Shown here in pieces: positions 28,201-36,508 of a DNA stretch of 64,000 bases. This stretch comes from Bradyrhizobium sp. ORS 278 (GTDB taxonomy: Bacteria; Pseudomonadota; Alphaproteobacteria; Rhizobiales; Xanthobacteraceae). The notes under the pieces are model-generated. The model ran no database searches, was not told where the DNA came from, and saw only the letters and a list, made by a program, of their open reading frames with translations. Where the stretch lies: contig NC_009445.1 in NCBI RefSeq assembly GCF_000026145.1, positions 4,588,001 through 4,652,000 of the forward strand. Reading direction: 5' to 3'. Both the position numbers and the translations under genes were made by a program. Numbering within the stretch: the stretch's first letter is position 1; each line of letters opens with the position of its first letter.

Positions 28201-28428
28201 GTCGTCGACGCCATTGACCTCCTGCTCAATGGGTGTGGCCACCGTCTCGGAGATCACCTGCGCCGAAGCACCCGGGTAGGATGCGGTGATGCTGACGGTG
28301 GGCGGGGCGATCTCAGGATATTCCGACACGGGAAGACGCGTCAGCGTGATCGCCCCGGCGATGGTGAGGATGATGGACAGCACGGCGGCAAAGATCGGCC
28401 GATCGACAAAGTAGTGCGAGAACCGCAT
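25276..28428 (-). CDS. RND efflux pump, inner-membrane transporter (AcrB/MexB family)
   Basis: 1050-residue hydrophobe/amphiphile-efflux RND transporter, full length. The N-terminus MRFSHYFVDRPIFAAVLSII, the proton-relay aspartate pair in TM4 (IGIVVDDAIVVVENIER) and the TM10 lysine (LAAKNAILIVEFAKQ) are all present. So are two large periplasmic loops. It exports drugs, solvents or other amphiphiles using proton flow. It follows the adaptor gene by 10 bases. No outer-membrane channel gene is adjacent, so it would use a channel encoded elsewhere. Confidence 0.95.
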   Translation of the reverse strand: MRFSHYFVDRPIFAAVLSIILTIAGAITLTRLPVSEYPEIAPPTVSITASYPGASAQVISETVATPIEQEVNGVDDMLYIGSQATGDGRLTINVVFKPGTDIDTAQVLVQNRVAVATPRLPEDVTRLGITVKKASPDLMMVVHLVSPDGTRNQQYISNYATLYIKDLLARVDGVGNINIFGARDYAMRIWVDPDRAAARGLTAGDVTAAVRAANLQVAAGALNQPPARSDGAYEVAVETLGRLTSPEQFEDIVLRADPDGGYLRLRDVARVELGAQDYSVNAYLNGDAATAIVVYQRPGSNALSTAKAVFAAMEIAKRDFPSGLDYKVVYNPTEFIRKSVDEVVQTLFEAVALVVIVILVFLQSWRAAIIPVVAIPVSLVGCFLVMGAVGLTFNNLSLFGLVLAIGIVVDDAIVVVENIERYIAEGLDPREASHRTMDEVGGALLAIALVLCAVFVPTAFILGLQGAFYRQFAITIAAATLISCFVSLTLSPALGAILLKSGHEPAGRFARLERPFTAVANAFNRGFDAIARGFGSLTARLVRVAAVMLLCYAVLVGFAYRLLTVTPTGLIPQLDRGYLIAAIQLPPGSSLARTDAVVKAAIEIALKRPGVANAVAFAGFDGATFTNAPNAGVIFITLKPFEERVRAALPAIAVAADLRKQLASVNQAFALVIEPPSVPGIGTGGGLKGYVQDRAGRGLPALEATAWQVAGAARQSPGIVQAYTLFNNRTPQVFADIDRTKAELMGVPIGRVFEALSVYLGSSYINDFNILGRTYKVTAQADNEFRIDTTDVGSLRMRNSDGDMVPIGSVARFKDASGPYRVPRYNLYPAAEVNLQLAKGYSTGQAIATLEAINAKALSQGFGFEWTEIALQEKLSGNTAAVAFGLAVVFVFLLLAALYENWLLPLAVVLIVPMCILAAMIGIDLRSLDRNILVEIGLIVLVGLAAKNAILIVEFAKQAEEQGAKTIDAVSTAARLRLRPIVMTSFAFILGVLPLAIATGAGAEMRQSLGTAVFFGMIGVTLFGLLFTPTFYVVVRRIEKWFGARRRQPV

Positions 28429-28438
28429 GGCTCAGATC

Positions 28439-29590
28439 CTAACGATCGCTACGCGCGACGATCTCCGTATTGTGCGGCGTGACCACCGCACCCGGCCGGA
28501 CCGCGGGATTGGCGAGTCCGCCAACGACGACAACGTCGTCTGGCGAAAGCCCCTCGAATACGCTCCGAAGCCCTAATGCGATCGGGCCGAGCCTCACGGG
28601 TTTGGCACCGAGCTTCGCACCCGCGCCCACCACCAGCACAATCTTGCTCGCCTGATCCGACAACACCGCAGCATCCGGTATCAGCAGCACGTCCGCCTTT
28701 CCGCCGAACAGCCGCGCTCGTCCGAACTCACCTGGGATGAGAAACAGATTCGGGTTGGCGAAAACGGCCCGTCCGCGAATGGTGCCGGTTCGAGCGCCCA
28801 GCTGATTGTCGACGAAATTCATACTGCCATGCCACGTCCACTCGGCCTCGTCAGCCAGACGGACGTCGACCGCCGTCGGGGCGTCGCGGGAGGACGCACG
28901 CTTCCGCTCTGCCGCCAGCCGGGAGTAGCGCAGGTAATCGGACTCGGAGGCCTCGAAGACAAAGTGGATCGGATCCAGAGCAACGATTCTGGTCAGAACG
29001 GAGGACGCGGAATCCACCAGGTTGCCGACGTCGACCTTCCTGTCCGAGATCCTGCCGGAGATCGGAGCTGTCACGCGCGTCCATTCGAGATTGAGCTGGG
29101 CCGCTCGCAGCGAGGCCTGCGCCGCCAGAAGCTGCCCTTCGGCGACGTCCAGCGTTGCCTTCCTGGCGTCAACGTCACGCTGAGTGATCGCCTGACTGCC
29201 GATGAGCTGCTGGGCGCGGGACACATCGGTCGCCGCCTGGGCGACCTGGGCTTTGGCCTTGGCGATTTCCGCCTGTGCGCTCTCGACGCTGATTTCGTAC
29301 GGACGCGGATCGATTGTAAACAGGAGCTCGCCTGCTCTGACGAGTTCTCCATCCTTGAACGCAATGGACGTCAGAAATCCAGAGACCCGAGGCCGGACCT
29401 CCACCTGCTGAACAGCCTCGAACCGGCCGGTGTACTCGTCCCAGCGATCGATCGTGCGCTGCAGAGGTTTTGCAACATCCACCGCAGGAGGAGCCATCTG
29501 GGCGTGCGACGCATCTATGCCCGTCGCCTGGAGGGCAAGGATCAGCAGCCAGACAGAAGAACTCAAGATTTTCAGCCCGCTCATCTGCAT
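28439..29590 (-). CDS. RND efflux pump periplasmic adaptor (AcrA/MexA family)
   Basis: 383-residue membrane-fusion protein linking the RND transporter to an outer-membrane channel. It has a signal peptide (about residues 1-30), the split lipoyl domain (VEVRPRVSGFLTSIAFKDGE, later LEWTRVTAPISGRI), an alpha-helical hairpin (about residues 95-160) and beta-barrel domains. No lipobox Cys follows the signal sequence. It is the first gene of the pump operon; the region upstream to about 29,840 should hold the promoter. Confidence 0.93.
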   Translation of the reverse strand: MQMSGLKILSSSVWLLILALQATGIDASHAQMAPPAVDVAKPLQRTIDRWDEYTGRFEAVQQVEVRPRVSGFLTSIAFKDGELVRAGELLFTIDPRPYEISVESAQAEIAKAKAQVAQAATDVSRAQQLIGSQAITQRDVDARKATLDVAEGQLLAAQASLRAAQLNLEWTRVTAPISGRISDRKVDVGNLVDSASSVLTRIVALDPIHFVFEASESDYLRYSRLAAERKRASSRDAPTAVDVRLADEAEWTWHGSMNFVDNQLGARTGTIRGRAVFANPNLFLIPGEFGRARLFGGKADVLLIPDAAVLSDQASKIVLVVGAGAKLGAKPVRLGPIALGLRSVFEGLSPDDVVVVGGLANPAVRPGAVVTPHNTEIVARSDR

Positions 29591-29842
29591 GGTCCCGGTG
29601 AGTCACACGCCGCGCCGCGATCGCATTCTGCTCCCCCGGGCAGGCGCGACGCGCGTACTTTCTTGCTGTATCCGGTGCATTCTTGCGTCGGACTGATTGG
29701 CTCACGCCGACAGATCGAGCAAAGTTCGAGGTGATCGCCTTCTTTCCCATTTGACCAGTCTTCGGGCAGCAAGACGTGAGGCTGATGGTGTTGGGGACTG
29801 GTGCTCGGAGTTGCTCGTGCAACACGCCGCCTAAGGCGACAG

Positions 29843-30398
29843 GGCGAAGATCTCTACAGCACTGATTTGCTGATCGAGACATGCGGCGAGATGATCGCGC
29901 ATGGCGGTTCGGGCGTCGTCATCTCGTAGTCGGGACATCGCATGGCATGCTTGACCGTCGAACAAGATTGCCAGCTCGCGACCACACCCGCCAAGCAGCT
30001 GCTGAATCGGCCTTTGCTTCAGCCCGGTCAGGTCAAGGACACGCTGCACGCCTATCAGCTGTCGAAGCGCGGCAACGGCCTGCACTTGGAGGCCGAGGCG
30101 GTCCAATGAGGCCGGAGAGGCGCATGAATCAACGCGATCGGCCCCGGCATCATCATCCCGTTGGCTAACGACGAACTCAACGGCCCTCGGCGGATGCTAT
30201 CGCAAGTTGACGAAGAGCTCGATCGCATGTCGCGCTGCGGCTCCGGACGAGATCGCCAACATCGCAGCTCTTCCGATAAGCCCGAACGCCGCGTTCATCA
30301 CCGGAAGCGACGTCATGGCCGATAGCGGCACCACGGCAGTCCACTGGTTCGGCGAGCCTCCGGCCCGCAGACCGTTTGCGGCCGATTCCGAAATCTGA
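29843..30398 (+). pseudogene. Decayed short-chain dehydrogenase/reductase (SDR) gene
   Basis: In one frame the text reads EDLYSTDLLIETCGEMIAHGG, then GVVIS, a stop (TAG 29927), SGHRMACLTVEQ, then HAYQLSKRGNGLHLEAEAVQ, a stop (30107), INAIGPGIIIPLANDELNGP. The frame then shifts (about 30195-30210) and continues PDEIANIAALPI, AAFITGSDVMADSGTTAVHW. These pieces match, in order, the SDR landmarks: the YxxSK catalytic pair, the PGII(xx)PL substrate-loop segment and the C-terminal AFITGSD(xxxx)G signature. Three in-frame stops, a frameshift and a missing N-terminal cofactor domain show it is dead. It was probably a relative of the SDR group with a YQLSKRGN active site. Confidence 0.8.
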
Positions 30399-30539
30399 CA
30401 ACGATTGCGAGAAAGAGACCCAGAGCCAGGCGAGGGGTTGAAGCTACAAACCTCAGCGAACGCATCGATACCAGATCTGTACAAGGTCCGGTCGATAGAC
30501 CCAGAGCTCCCGCCTTCGCCGCTGGCTTCGTTGCAAAAA

Positions 30540-30617
30540 TGGTCGGAGCGGCGGGATTCGAACCCACGACCCCTAGTCCCCCAGACTAGTGCGCTAACCG
30601 GGCTGCGCCACGCTCCG
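30540..30617 (-). tRNA. tRNA-Pro (anticodon GGG)
   Basis: On the minus strand the 78-base sequence folds as a cloverleaf. The 7-bp acceptor stem is CGGAGCG/CGCTCCG, the anticodon stem CTAGT/ACTAG with loop CTGGGGG gives anticodon GGG, and the T-arm has GGTTCGAATCC. The discriminator A is followed by an encoded CCA (30540-30542). The 3' end points at the SDR remnant and the accessory half of the window. Confidence 0.95.
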
Positions 30618-30830
30618 ATGGCCGATCCTGTAGCCGTGATTGGGGTGCGATGCAAGGCACGGCGGATGGGTTTCGTGGGGGTGTCGGACAGAGCTGAGGT
30701 CGGGGATCCCCCAACCTCGAACCTTCCCGACAAAGGGGGAGTGCAGCCAGCCCGCAGCGCCGGTGCGGCTCCGAACGGGCGATTCGCTGACCACCAGCGG
30801 CCCCGCCCGCGTGGGGTCAGCAGGCGCCCG

Positions 30831-31424
30831 TCAGACCTCCTTCATCGCCCGGTCCAGGAGCGCGCGGCAGTCGAGCAGTTCCTTGAGCACGCCTTCGAGC
30901 TTTTCGCGCTCCTCCGGCTTTATGCCGGCGCGGGTGGGTGGGCCGACGCGGAAGGTGTCGAGGATGTCGTCCTCGGTGTCGACAAAGCGGAAATCGATGC
31001 CCTCCTCCTCGGAGGCCTCCTCCTCCTCGTCCTCCGATTCAACCTCGGCCTCGCCGACCGGCTCCTCTTCCATCATCGCCTGCCCGAGGGTCTCCTCGAG
31101 CGCGCCGAAGGACACGGCGGCAGAGCTGTCGGCCAGCCCCTGCACCGACTTGACGCCGTGCTCCTTCAGGATCCGCTGCACGCCCTTGATCGTGTAGCCT
31201 TCGCTGTAGAGCAGACGGCGGATGCCCTTGAGCAGGTCGACGTCATCGGGCCGGTAATAGCGCCGGCCCCCGCTTCGCTTCATCGGCTTGATCTGGGCGA
31301 ACCGCGTCTCCCAAAACCGCAGCACGTGCTGCGGAATGTCGAGCTCCTGCGCGACCTCGCTGATCGTCCGAAACGCATCCGGCGCCTTGTCCAAATGCCC
31401 GTTCCCCTTCGATCGTGCTGACAA
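30831..31424 (-). CDS. MerR-family transcriptional regulator
   Basis: 197-residue protein. Residues about 17-85 are a MerR winged helix-turn-helix ([25 protein letters not shown], with [14 protein letters not shown]). A long acidic stretch, about residues 121-148, is mostly Glu and Asp, and a C-terminal helix follows. No effector-binding cysteines are seen, so the signal is unknown. Translation appears to start at TTG 31424. The gene follows ihfA on the same strand, an order common in Bradyrhizobium and relatives. Confidence 0.88.
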   Translation of the reverse strand: MSARSKGNGHLDKAPDAFRTISEVAQELDIPQHVLRFWETRFAQIKPMKRSGGRRYYRPDDVDLLKGIRRLLYSEGYTIKGVQRILKEHGVKSVQGLADSSAAVSFGALEETLGQAMMEEEPVGEAEVESEDEEEEASEEEGIDFRFVDTEDDILDTFRVGPPTRAGIKPEEREKLEGVLKELLDCRALLDRAMKEV

Positions 31425-31503
31425 GATGTGACGCTAGGCTACGCTGACGATGACGCATTCCGTCCGGCCTGGGGCCGGACCGCGGTTGAAGCCGGGCAGA
31501 CCG

Positions 31504-31863
31504 CTATTCAGTCTCGGCGCTGAACTCAGAGGGAGCGGATTCGCCGTTCATCTTGCCGTTGGCCTGCTGGCCGTTGATGCGCTGCTTGAGGATGGCCGAT
31601 GGCTTGAACACCATCACGCGCCGCGGCGAGATCGGCACCTCGGTGCCGGTCTTGGGGTTGCGGCCGATGCGCTGCCCCTTCTTGCGCACCATGAAAGACC
31701 CAAACGACGACAGCTTCACCGTCTCGCCACGCTCCAGGCAGTCGGTGATCTCCTTCAGGACCAGCTCGACGAAGGCGGACGACTCCGTCCGCGACAGGCC
31801 CACCTTCTGGTAGACCGCCTCGCACAGATCGACCCGTGTAACTGTTTTTCCCGTTCCCGCCAT
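31504..31863 (-). CDS. ihfA: Integration host factor subunit alpha
   Basis: 119-residue DNA-bending protein of the HU/IHF family. The core includes [17 protein letters not shown], the SSFGSF turn and the [17 protein letters not shown] beta-arm with the Pro that intercalates into DNA. With the beta subunit, encoded elsewhere, it bends DNA in recombination, replication and transcription. A C-terminal tail beyond about residue 98 is longer than in E. coli. ATG 31863 gives the conserved [10 protein letters not shown] start; a start four codons earlier is less likely. Confidence 0.95.
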   Translation of the reverse strand: MAGTGKTVTRVDLCEAVYQKVGLSRTESSAFVELVLKEITDCLERGETVKLSSFGSFMVRKKGQRIGRNPKTGTEVPISPRRVMVFKPSAILKQRINGQQANGKMNGESAPSEFSAETE

Positions 31864-31998
31864 CGCCTGCCCCAAACTCCCGGCGAATAATTCGGTCCGG
31901 AAATTAAGAGGTTAAGCGGCAATGGTCAACAGCAGCGTGAACCGAACTGGCGGGCTGGGCACCATTCGTCCCAGCCAAATCTCGTGCAACGGAATGGC

Positions 31999-32973
31999 TC
32001 ACCAGCGCACCAGGGCCGAGCCCCAGGTGAATCCGCCGCCCATCGCCTCCAGCAGAACGACATCGCCCTTCTTGATCCGGCCGTCTTTGACCGCGACGTC
32101 GAGCGCCAGCGGGATCGAGGCGGCAGAGGTATTTCCATGCCGATCGACCGTCAGCACCACCTTTTCCGGCGCGATATGCAGCTTGTGCGCCGAGGCGTCG
32201 ATGATTCGCTTGTTGGCCTGGTGCGGCACGAACCAGTCGATGGTCTCGGCCGACAGCCCGGTCGCCTCGAAGGCATCGACGATGACGTCCGTGATCATGC
32301 CGACCGCGTGCTTGAAGACCTCGCGGCCCTCCATGCGGAGGTGACCGACGGTCTGGGTCGAGGACGGGCCGCCATCGACGTAGAGCTTGGCCTTGTGGCG
32401 GCCGTCCGAGCGCAGATGCGTGCTCAGCACGCCGCGATCAGCCGCGGTGCCGCCCTGCTGCTGGGCATCCAGCACCAGCGCGCCGGCGCCGTCGCCGAAC
32501 AGCACGCAGGTGGTGCGGTCGTTCCAGTCGAGGATGCGCGAGAAGGTCTCGGCGCCGATCACCAGCGCCCGCTTGAACGAGCCGCTGCGCAGGAAATTGT
32601 CGGCGGTCGCCAAGGCGTAGACAAAGCCGGAGCAGACGGCCTGCAGGTCGAACGCCGCCCCGTGATGAATTCCGAGGCCGTTCTGCACGGCGACCGCCGT
32701 GGCCGGAAAGGTGTTGTCCGGCGTCGAGGTGCCCAGCACGATCAGGTCGATCGACTGCGGATCGACATCCGCATTGGCGAGCGCCGCACGGGCGGCATTG
32801 ATCGCGAGGTGGGAGGTGAACTCGCCGTCGGCCGCCACATGGCGCTCCCGGATGCCGGTGCGCTGGACGATCCACTCGTCCGAGGTTTCGATCCGGCTTG
32901 CAAGTTCGGCATTGGTCACGACCCGCTGCGGAAGATAGGAGCCACAGCCGAGCACGACCGAACGAATTGTCAC
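31999..32973 (-). CDS. fabH: Beta-ketoacyl-ACP synthase III
   Basis: 324-residue KAS III, which starts fatty-acid synthesis by condensing acetyl-CoA with malonyl-ACP. The catalytic triad is Cys114 (in AVCSGF), His251 (in PHQANKR) and Asn281 (in HGNTSAAS). The start is GTG and overlaps the plsX stop as GTGA, so fabH is translationally coupled to plsX. This plsX-fabH pair is widely conserved in bacteria and links fatty-acid and phospholipid synthesis. Confidence 0.96.
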
Positions 32974-34031
32974 GAGACAGCCTCCTGGGCGACCGGTTCG
33001 GACGCCGATGCGCCGCCGTCGCGATTGAGTGTTTGATTGATCTTGGTCAGGAGATCGCAGCGGGCCATCTCATAGCCAACCCGGACGGCCGAGGCAAAGC
33101 CCTCGGCATCGGTTCCGCCATGGCTCTTGACCACAATGCCCTTGAGCCCGAGCACCACGCTGCCGTTGGAGCGGCGCGGATCGAGCCGGGCGCGCAGCGC
33201 CGCGAAGGCGCCGCGCGCGAACAGGTAGCCGATCCGGGCCATCAGGCTGGCCTGGATCGCGCCGCGCAGGAATTCGGTGACCTGGCGCGCCGTGCCCTCG
33301 GCGGCCTTCAGCGCGATATTGCCGCTGAAGCCCTCGGTCACAACCACGTCGGCGGCCCCCTTGCCGATGCCGTCACCCTCGACGAAGCCGATATAATCGA
33401 GCTGCGGCAGGTTCATCGCGCGCAGCTGCTCCGCTGCCTCGCGGATCTCCTCGTGACCCTTCATTTCCTCGACGCCGATGTTGAGGAGCCCGACCGTCGG
33501 CTTGGGCTTGCCGAACAGGACGCTGGCGAGCGCGCTGCCCATCACCGACAGCGCCACCAGATGGTGGGCATCGCCGCCGATGGTCGCGCCGAGATCGAGC
33601 ACGACCGATTCGCCGCGGGTGGTCGGCCAGATCGCCGCCAGCGCGGGGCGGTCGATGCCGTCCAGGGTGCGCAGGCAGAACCGGGCCATCGCCACCAGCG
33701 CGCCGGTGTTGCCGGCGGAGACGGCGACGTCAGCCTCGCCCTTCTTCACCGCCTCGATGGCGAGCCACATCGACGAGGTCTTGCGTCCGCGCCGCAGCGC
33801 CTGGCTCGGCTTGTCGTCGTTGCTGACCGCCACGTCGGTATGGATGACCCGCGAGACCGCCTTCAGACGCGGATGCTGGTCGAGCTGCGGCGCGATCTTG
33901 GCGCTGTCGCCGAACAGCAGGAATTCCGTATCGGGACGGCGGCCGAGCGCGATCGCGGCACCGGGAATGACCACGGACGCGCCGAAATCCCCGCCCATGG
34001 CGTCCAGCGCGATTCGAACCTTTTGAGGCAT
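32970..34031 (-). CDS. plsX: Phosphate acyltransferase PlsX
   Basis: 353-residue enzyme that converts acyl-ACP to acyl-phosphate, the acyl donor for PlsY in phosphatidic-acid synthesis. The N-terminal [12 protein letters not shown] motif, the [10 protein letters not shown] segment and the [21 protein letters not shown] segment are typical. It overlaps fabH by four bases. The upstream 316-base gap probably holds a promoter for plsX-fabH. Confidence 0.96.
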
Positions 34032-34347
34032 GACGTCCCGGAAACCTGATCTCGAGCTTGATCTCGTCTTGGCCTGGCGTGGCCGTGTTCTGGCGGTCGT
34101 TCAGAGGCACTGCACGGCCAGAGGACAGTCCCACGGCCGGCCGAGCGTTTTCGTCGCACCCCGACCCGGGCGCGACAATAGCGTCTCCCCGTGTCGAAAC
34201 AACCTCCCGAGGGCGGCACAATTTGCAACCGGGGCACGGCCCAGGGCGGCAAGCAGAAATGTCTTTCTCATCGAAATCAGCAAGTTGAGCCGAATTCAGG
34301 AGGCTTCGTGACAGCACGGGCGCGCAAGCGCCCCTCCCATTCGGGCG
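34032..34347. other. Intergenic region upstream of plsX
   Basis: A 316-base gap between the DUF177 gene and plsX, both on the minus strand. I see no gene and no strong hairpin with a T-run. The length suggests a separate promoter for plsX-fabH. Confidence 0.5.
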
Positions 34348-34974
34348 TCAATCCTCATCCGTTTTCTTCGCCTTGGCCGTGCCCGGCGTTGATTCTCCGC
34401 CCGATCTGAGCGCCTTCAACGCCGCAAAGGGGTGATCCTCCGGATCGGCGGCCGCCGCCGGCTGCTCGAACACCGCCCCCGGCTTGCGCGGATAGGGATC
34501 GATGCCGAGAAACAGCGCATCGGCGGCCAGGCGGCCAAGGTCGATCTGGCCGTTGATGATGGGCTCCGGCGGATCGGCGGTGTCGACCTCGCTGTTCGGG
34601 TCGTCCTCGACGAACTCAGCCAGCTCCGGAATGGCCTCGGGCGGCGCAAACAGCTGGTCGATCGGCTCGTCGATCTCGGTTTCGATCGGCTCGAGCGTGA
34701 CGACGCAGGTCTGGCTGATCCGGGCGCGGACCCGGCCTTCGACATGCACCTTGCCGTCCCGCTTCTGGACGATGTCGAACGAGGCTTGGGCCGACATCAC
34801 GTCGCGGAGCTCGCCGATCGCAGCCAGCGCGCGCCGGGTCGCTGCATCGGCTTCGATCTCGCGATGCAGGCCGGCGTCAGGAATTTGCGCCACGATCGCC
34901 GGCGGCGACCGCCATGGATCCTTCGACCGGTCCCTCGCGGCGGTGTCGCCAGATGCGTCTCTGTCTCTGCTCAT
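34348..34974 (-). CDS. DUF177 (YceD) family protein
   Basis: 208-residue member of the YceD/DUF177 family, linked in E. coli and plants to 23S rRNA accumulation or ribosome assembly. The central QTCVVTLEPIETEIDEPI region with the single conserved Cys and the acidic C-terminal GRLAADALFLGIDPYPRKPG segment are the family pattern. Its ATG overlaps the stop of the cytochrome c chaperone gene as ATGA. In many bacteria rpmF follows; here plsX does, as in other Bradyrhizobium-type genomes. Confidence 0.87.
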   Translation of the reverse strand: MSRDRDASGDTAARDRSKDPWRSPPAIVAQIPDAGLHREIEADAATRRALAAIGELRDVMSAQASFDIVQKRDGKVHVEGRVRARISQTCVVTLEPIETEIDEPIDQLFAPPEAIPELAEFVEDDPNSEVDTADPPEPIINGQIDLGRLAADALFLGIDPYPRKPGAVFEQPAAAADPEDHPFAALKALRSGGESTPGTAKAKKTDED

Positions 34975-35516
34975 GTCGCTGATCCCTGCTGAACCGGCCG
35001 CGGAAAGCTCCAGCCTGCGCCGAGCAGCTTGGCGTCGTCGAGGGACGCGAGGTGGGCGGCCACCTGGGCCGCGTAAGCGGCAAGTCCCGCCGCGCTGTCG
35101 GGGTGCTGCCCGTTCAAGATGTTCTTCTGCAGCGCCTCGGCCAGCTGGGCCTCGCTCTCCGACCAGGCCAGGTCATAGGCGGCGGTGCGGCCATAGAACG
35201 CCTCGCCGAACTTCTGCATGCGCTTCGGAACGGTCAGGTCGCCCACGCCCATCTCGCGCAGGTTGTCGTCCATGTCGTCGCAGAACCGGTCGAACAGCGC
35301 CTGCGACAGTTCCGACCCGACCCCGCGCAACCGGCGGAGCACCAGCCAGAGGTGCAGAATCAACAGGTCGAACCGCCCCTCGACCGTGTCGGGGACATTT
35401 AAGTGTTTATAAAACAACGGTTCTCGGGTTTGTGCCACGATCATGCCATAGATCGGCTCGATGGTCCCGCGCGGCGACGGTCGCGATTTCCTGAGATGGT
35501 TGAATGGCCAGAGCAT
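34971..35516 (-). CDS. Ubiquinol-cytochrome c chaperone family protein (Cbp3-like)
   Basis: 181-residue homologue of mitochondrial Cbp3, an assembly factor for cytochrome b of the bc1 complex. The core includes PDTVEGRFDLLILHLWLVLRRL, LFDRFCDDMDDNLREMGVGD and the KFGEAFYGR motif. A frame extends to 35648, but ATG 35516 precedes the normal N-terminus (MLWPFNHLRKS) and leaves 119 bases to the divergent bamE start. Its product likely acts at the cytoplasmic side of the membrane in respiratory-complex assembly. Confidence 0.87.
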   Translation of the reverse strand: MLWPFNHLRKSRPSPRGTIEPIYGMIVAQTREPLFYKHLNVPDTVEGRFDLLILHLWLVLRRLRGVGSELSQALFDRFCDDMDDNLREMGVGDLTVPKRMQKFGEAFYGRTAAYDLAWSESEAQLAEALQKNILNGQHPDSAAGLAAYAAQVAAHLASLDDAKLLGAGWSFPRPVQQGSAT

Positions 35517-35635
35517 GGAGCTTCCGCGGCTTAAGTTTCCGTGACCCGGTTCGGGGTGCATGTTGCAATCCGCAACTTTGCCCGGTACGTCAACGCCCTG
35601 CCCGACGCAAGGGGACGGGATCCAATCTCGAGAAG

Positions 35636-36139
35636 ATGACCCAGACAATGCGAACGACTGCCCGCCTGCTCACCCGAGGCCTGCGCAACCATGGCCGGTT
35701 CGACCGTGGCCTGAGCACCCGTCTGCGCGCCGCAGGTGCGATCGCGCTGACCTGCCTCGCGCTGGCCGCCTGCACCGGTGAGCAGTTCCAGAAGGGCTAC
35801 ATCATGCCGCCGGGCGCGCTGGAGCAGATCCCGATCGGGGCCAGCCAGGATCAGGTGCTGATCGTGATGGGCACGCCATCGACGGTCGCGACGCTGGACG
35901 GCGAGGTGTTCTATTACATCTCCCAGCGCGCCGAGCGGCCGGTCGCCTTCATGAACCAGAAGGTGGTCGATCAGCGCGTTGTCGCGGTCTATTTCGACAA
36001 GAACCGCCAGGTCCGAAGGCTCGCCAATTACGGCATGAAGGACGGCAAGATCTTCGACTTCGTCAGCCGCACCACGCCGACATCGGGCCAGGAGCTCAGC
36101 TATCTGACGCCGCTGTTCAAGCTGCTCAGCTTCAACTGA
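35636..36139 (+). CDS. bamE: Outer-membrane assembly lipoprotein BamE (SmpA/OmlA)
   Basis: Roughly 167-residue lipoprotein of the BAM complex, which inserts beta-barrel proteins into the outer membrane. The lipobox LAAC puts the lipidated Cys at about residue 46, unusually far in because of a long basic N-region. The real start may be ATG 35648 instead. The SmpA/OmlA fold follows, with IPIGASQDQVLIVMGTPS and the YYISQ strand. It is divergent from the cytochrome c chaperone gene. Confidence 0.88.
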   Translation: MTQTMRTTARLLTRGLRNHGRFDRGLSTRLRAAGAIALTCLALAACTGEQFQKGYIMPPGALEQIPIGASQDQVLIVMGTPSTVATLDGEVFYYISQRAERPVAFMNQKVVDQRVVAVYFDKNRQVRRLANYGMKDGKIFDFVSRTTPTSGQELSYLTPLFKLLSFN

Positions 36140-36508
36140 GCCGAGCCTGAGCCGCCGCAGCCCGGAATACGATTCCGGGCCACGGCAAGAACGGGCCTTT
36201 GCTGCGCAGTTTGGCGCAGCGTCGCCCGTGCGCACGTGCTCGGACGGCCCCGCCTCCGCATCAGCAGTCCGCTCGGCGACCGTCGGCCATTGTCGAGAAT
36301 CGCCCTGGCGGCGGCATAGTGGTATCGGGATCACGCCAAGGCGTAACGCCACCTTAAGCGAGATGGTGCGATAGATGGCGACCGCGTGTCTTTGATCTGG
36401 TTATGAGATACCGTCAACGATCGCCGGGACGGTAGCCTGTCGGGCTGTCGCTCGGGCGACCGTCCGAAGGGCAGGCAGCGGCGATATCTGTTTGCATGAG
36501 CCCGTGTC
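36140..36508. other. Intergenic region between bamE and the DUF2336 gene
   Basis: A 369-base gap without a convincing gene. It begins with the hairpin at 36160-36180; the rest should hold the promoter of the downstream gene. No other structure stood out. Confidence 0.5.
36160..36180 (+). terminator. Hairpin downstream of bamE
   Basis: A 9-bp perfect stem (GCCCGGAAT/ATTCCGGGC) with a 3-base loop, 20 bases after the bamE stop. It has no T-run, so it is either a weak terminator or an mRNA 3'-end stabilising structure. Confidence 0.45.

Noticed and set aside
29831..30106. 91-codon minus-strand frame opposite the SDR remnant
   Set aside because: The plus strand shows ordered SDR motifs in two frames; the minus frame is explained as its mirror.
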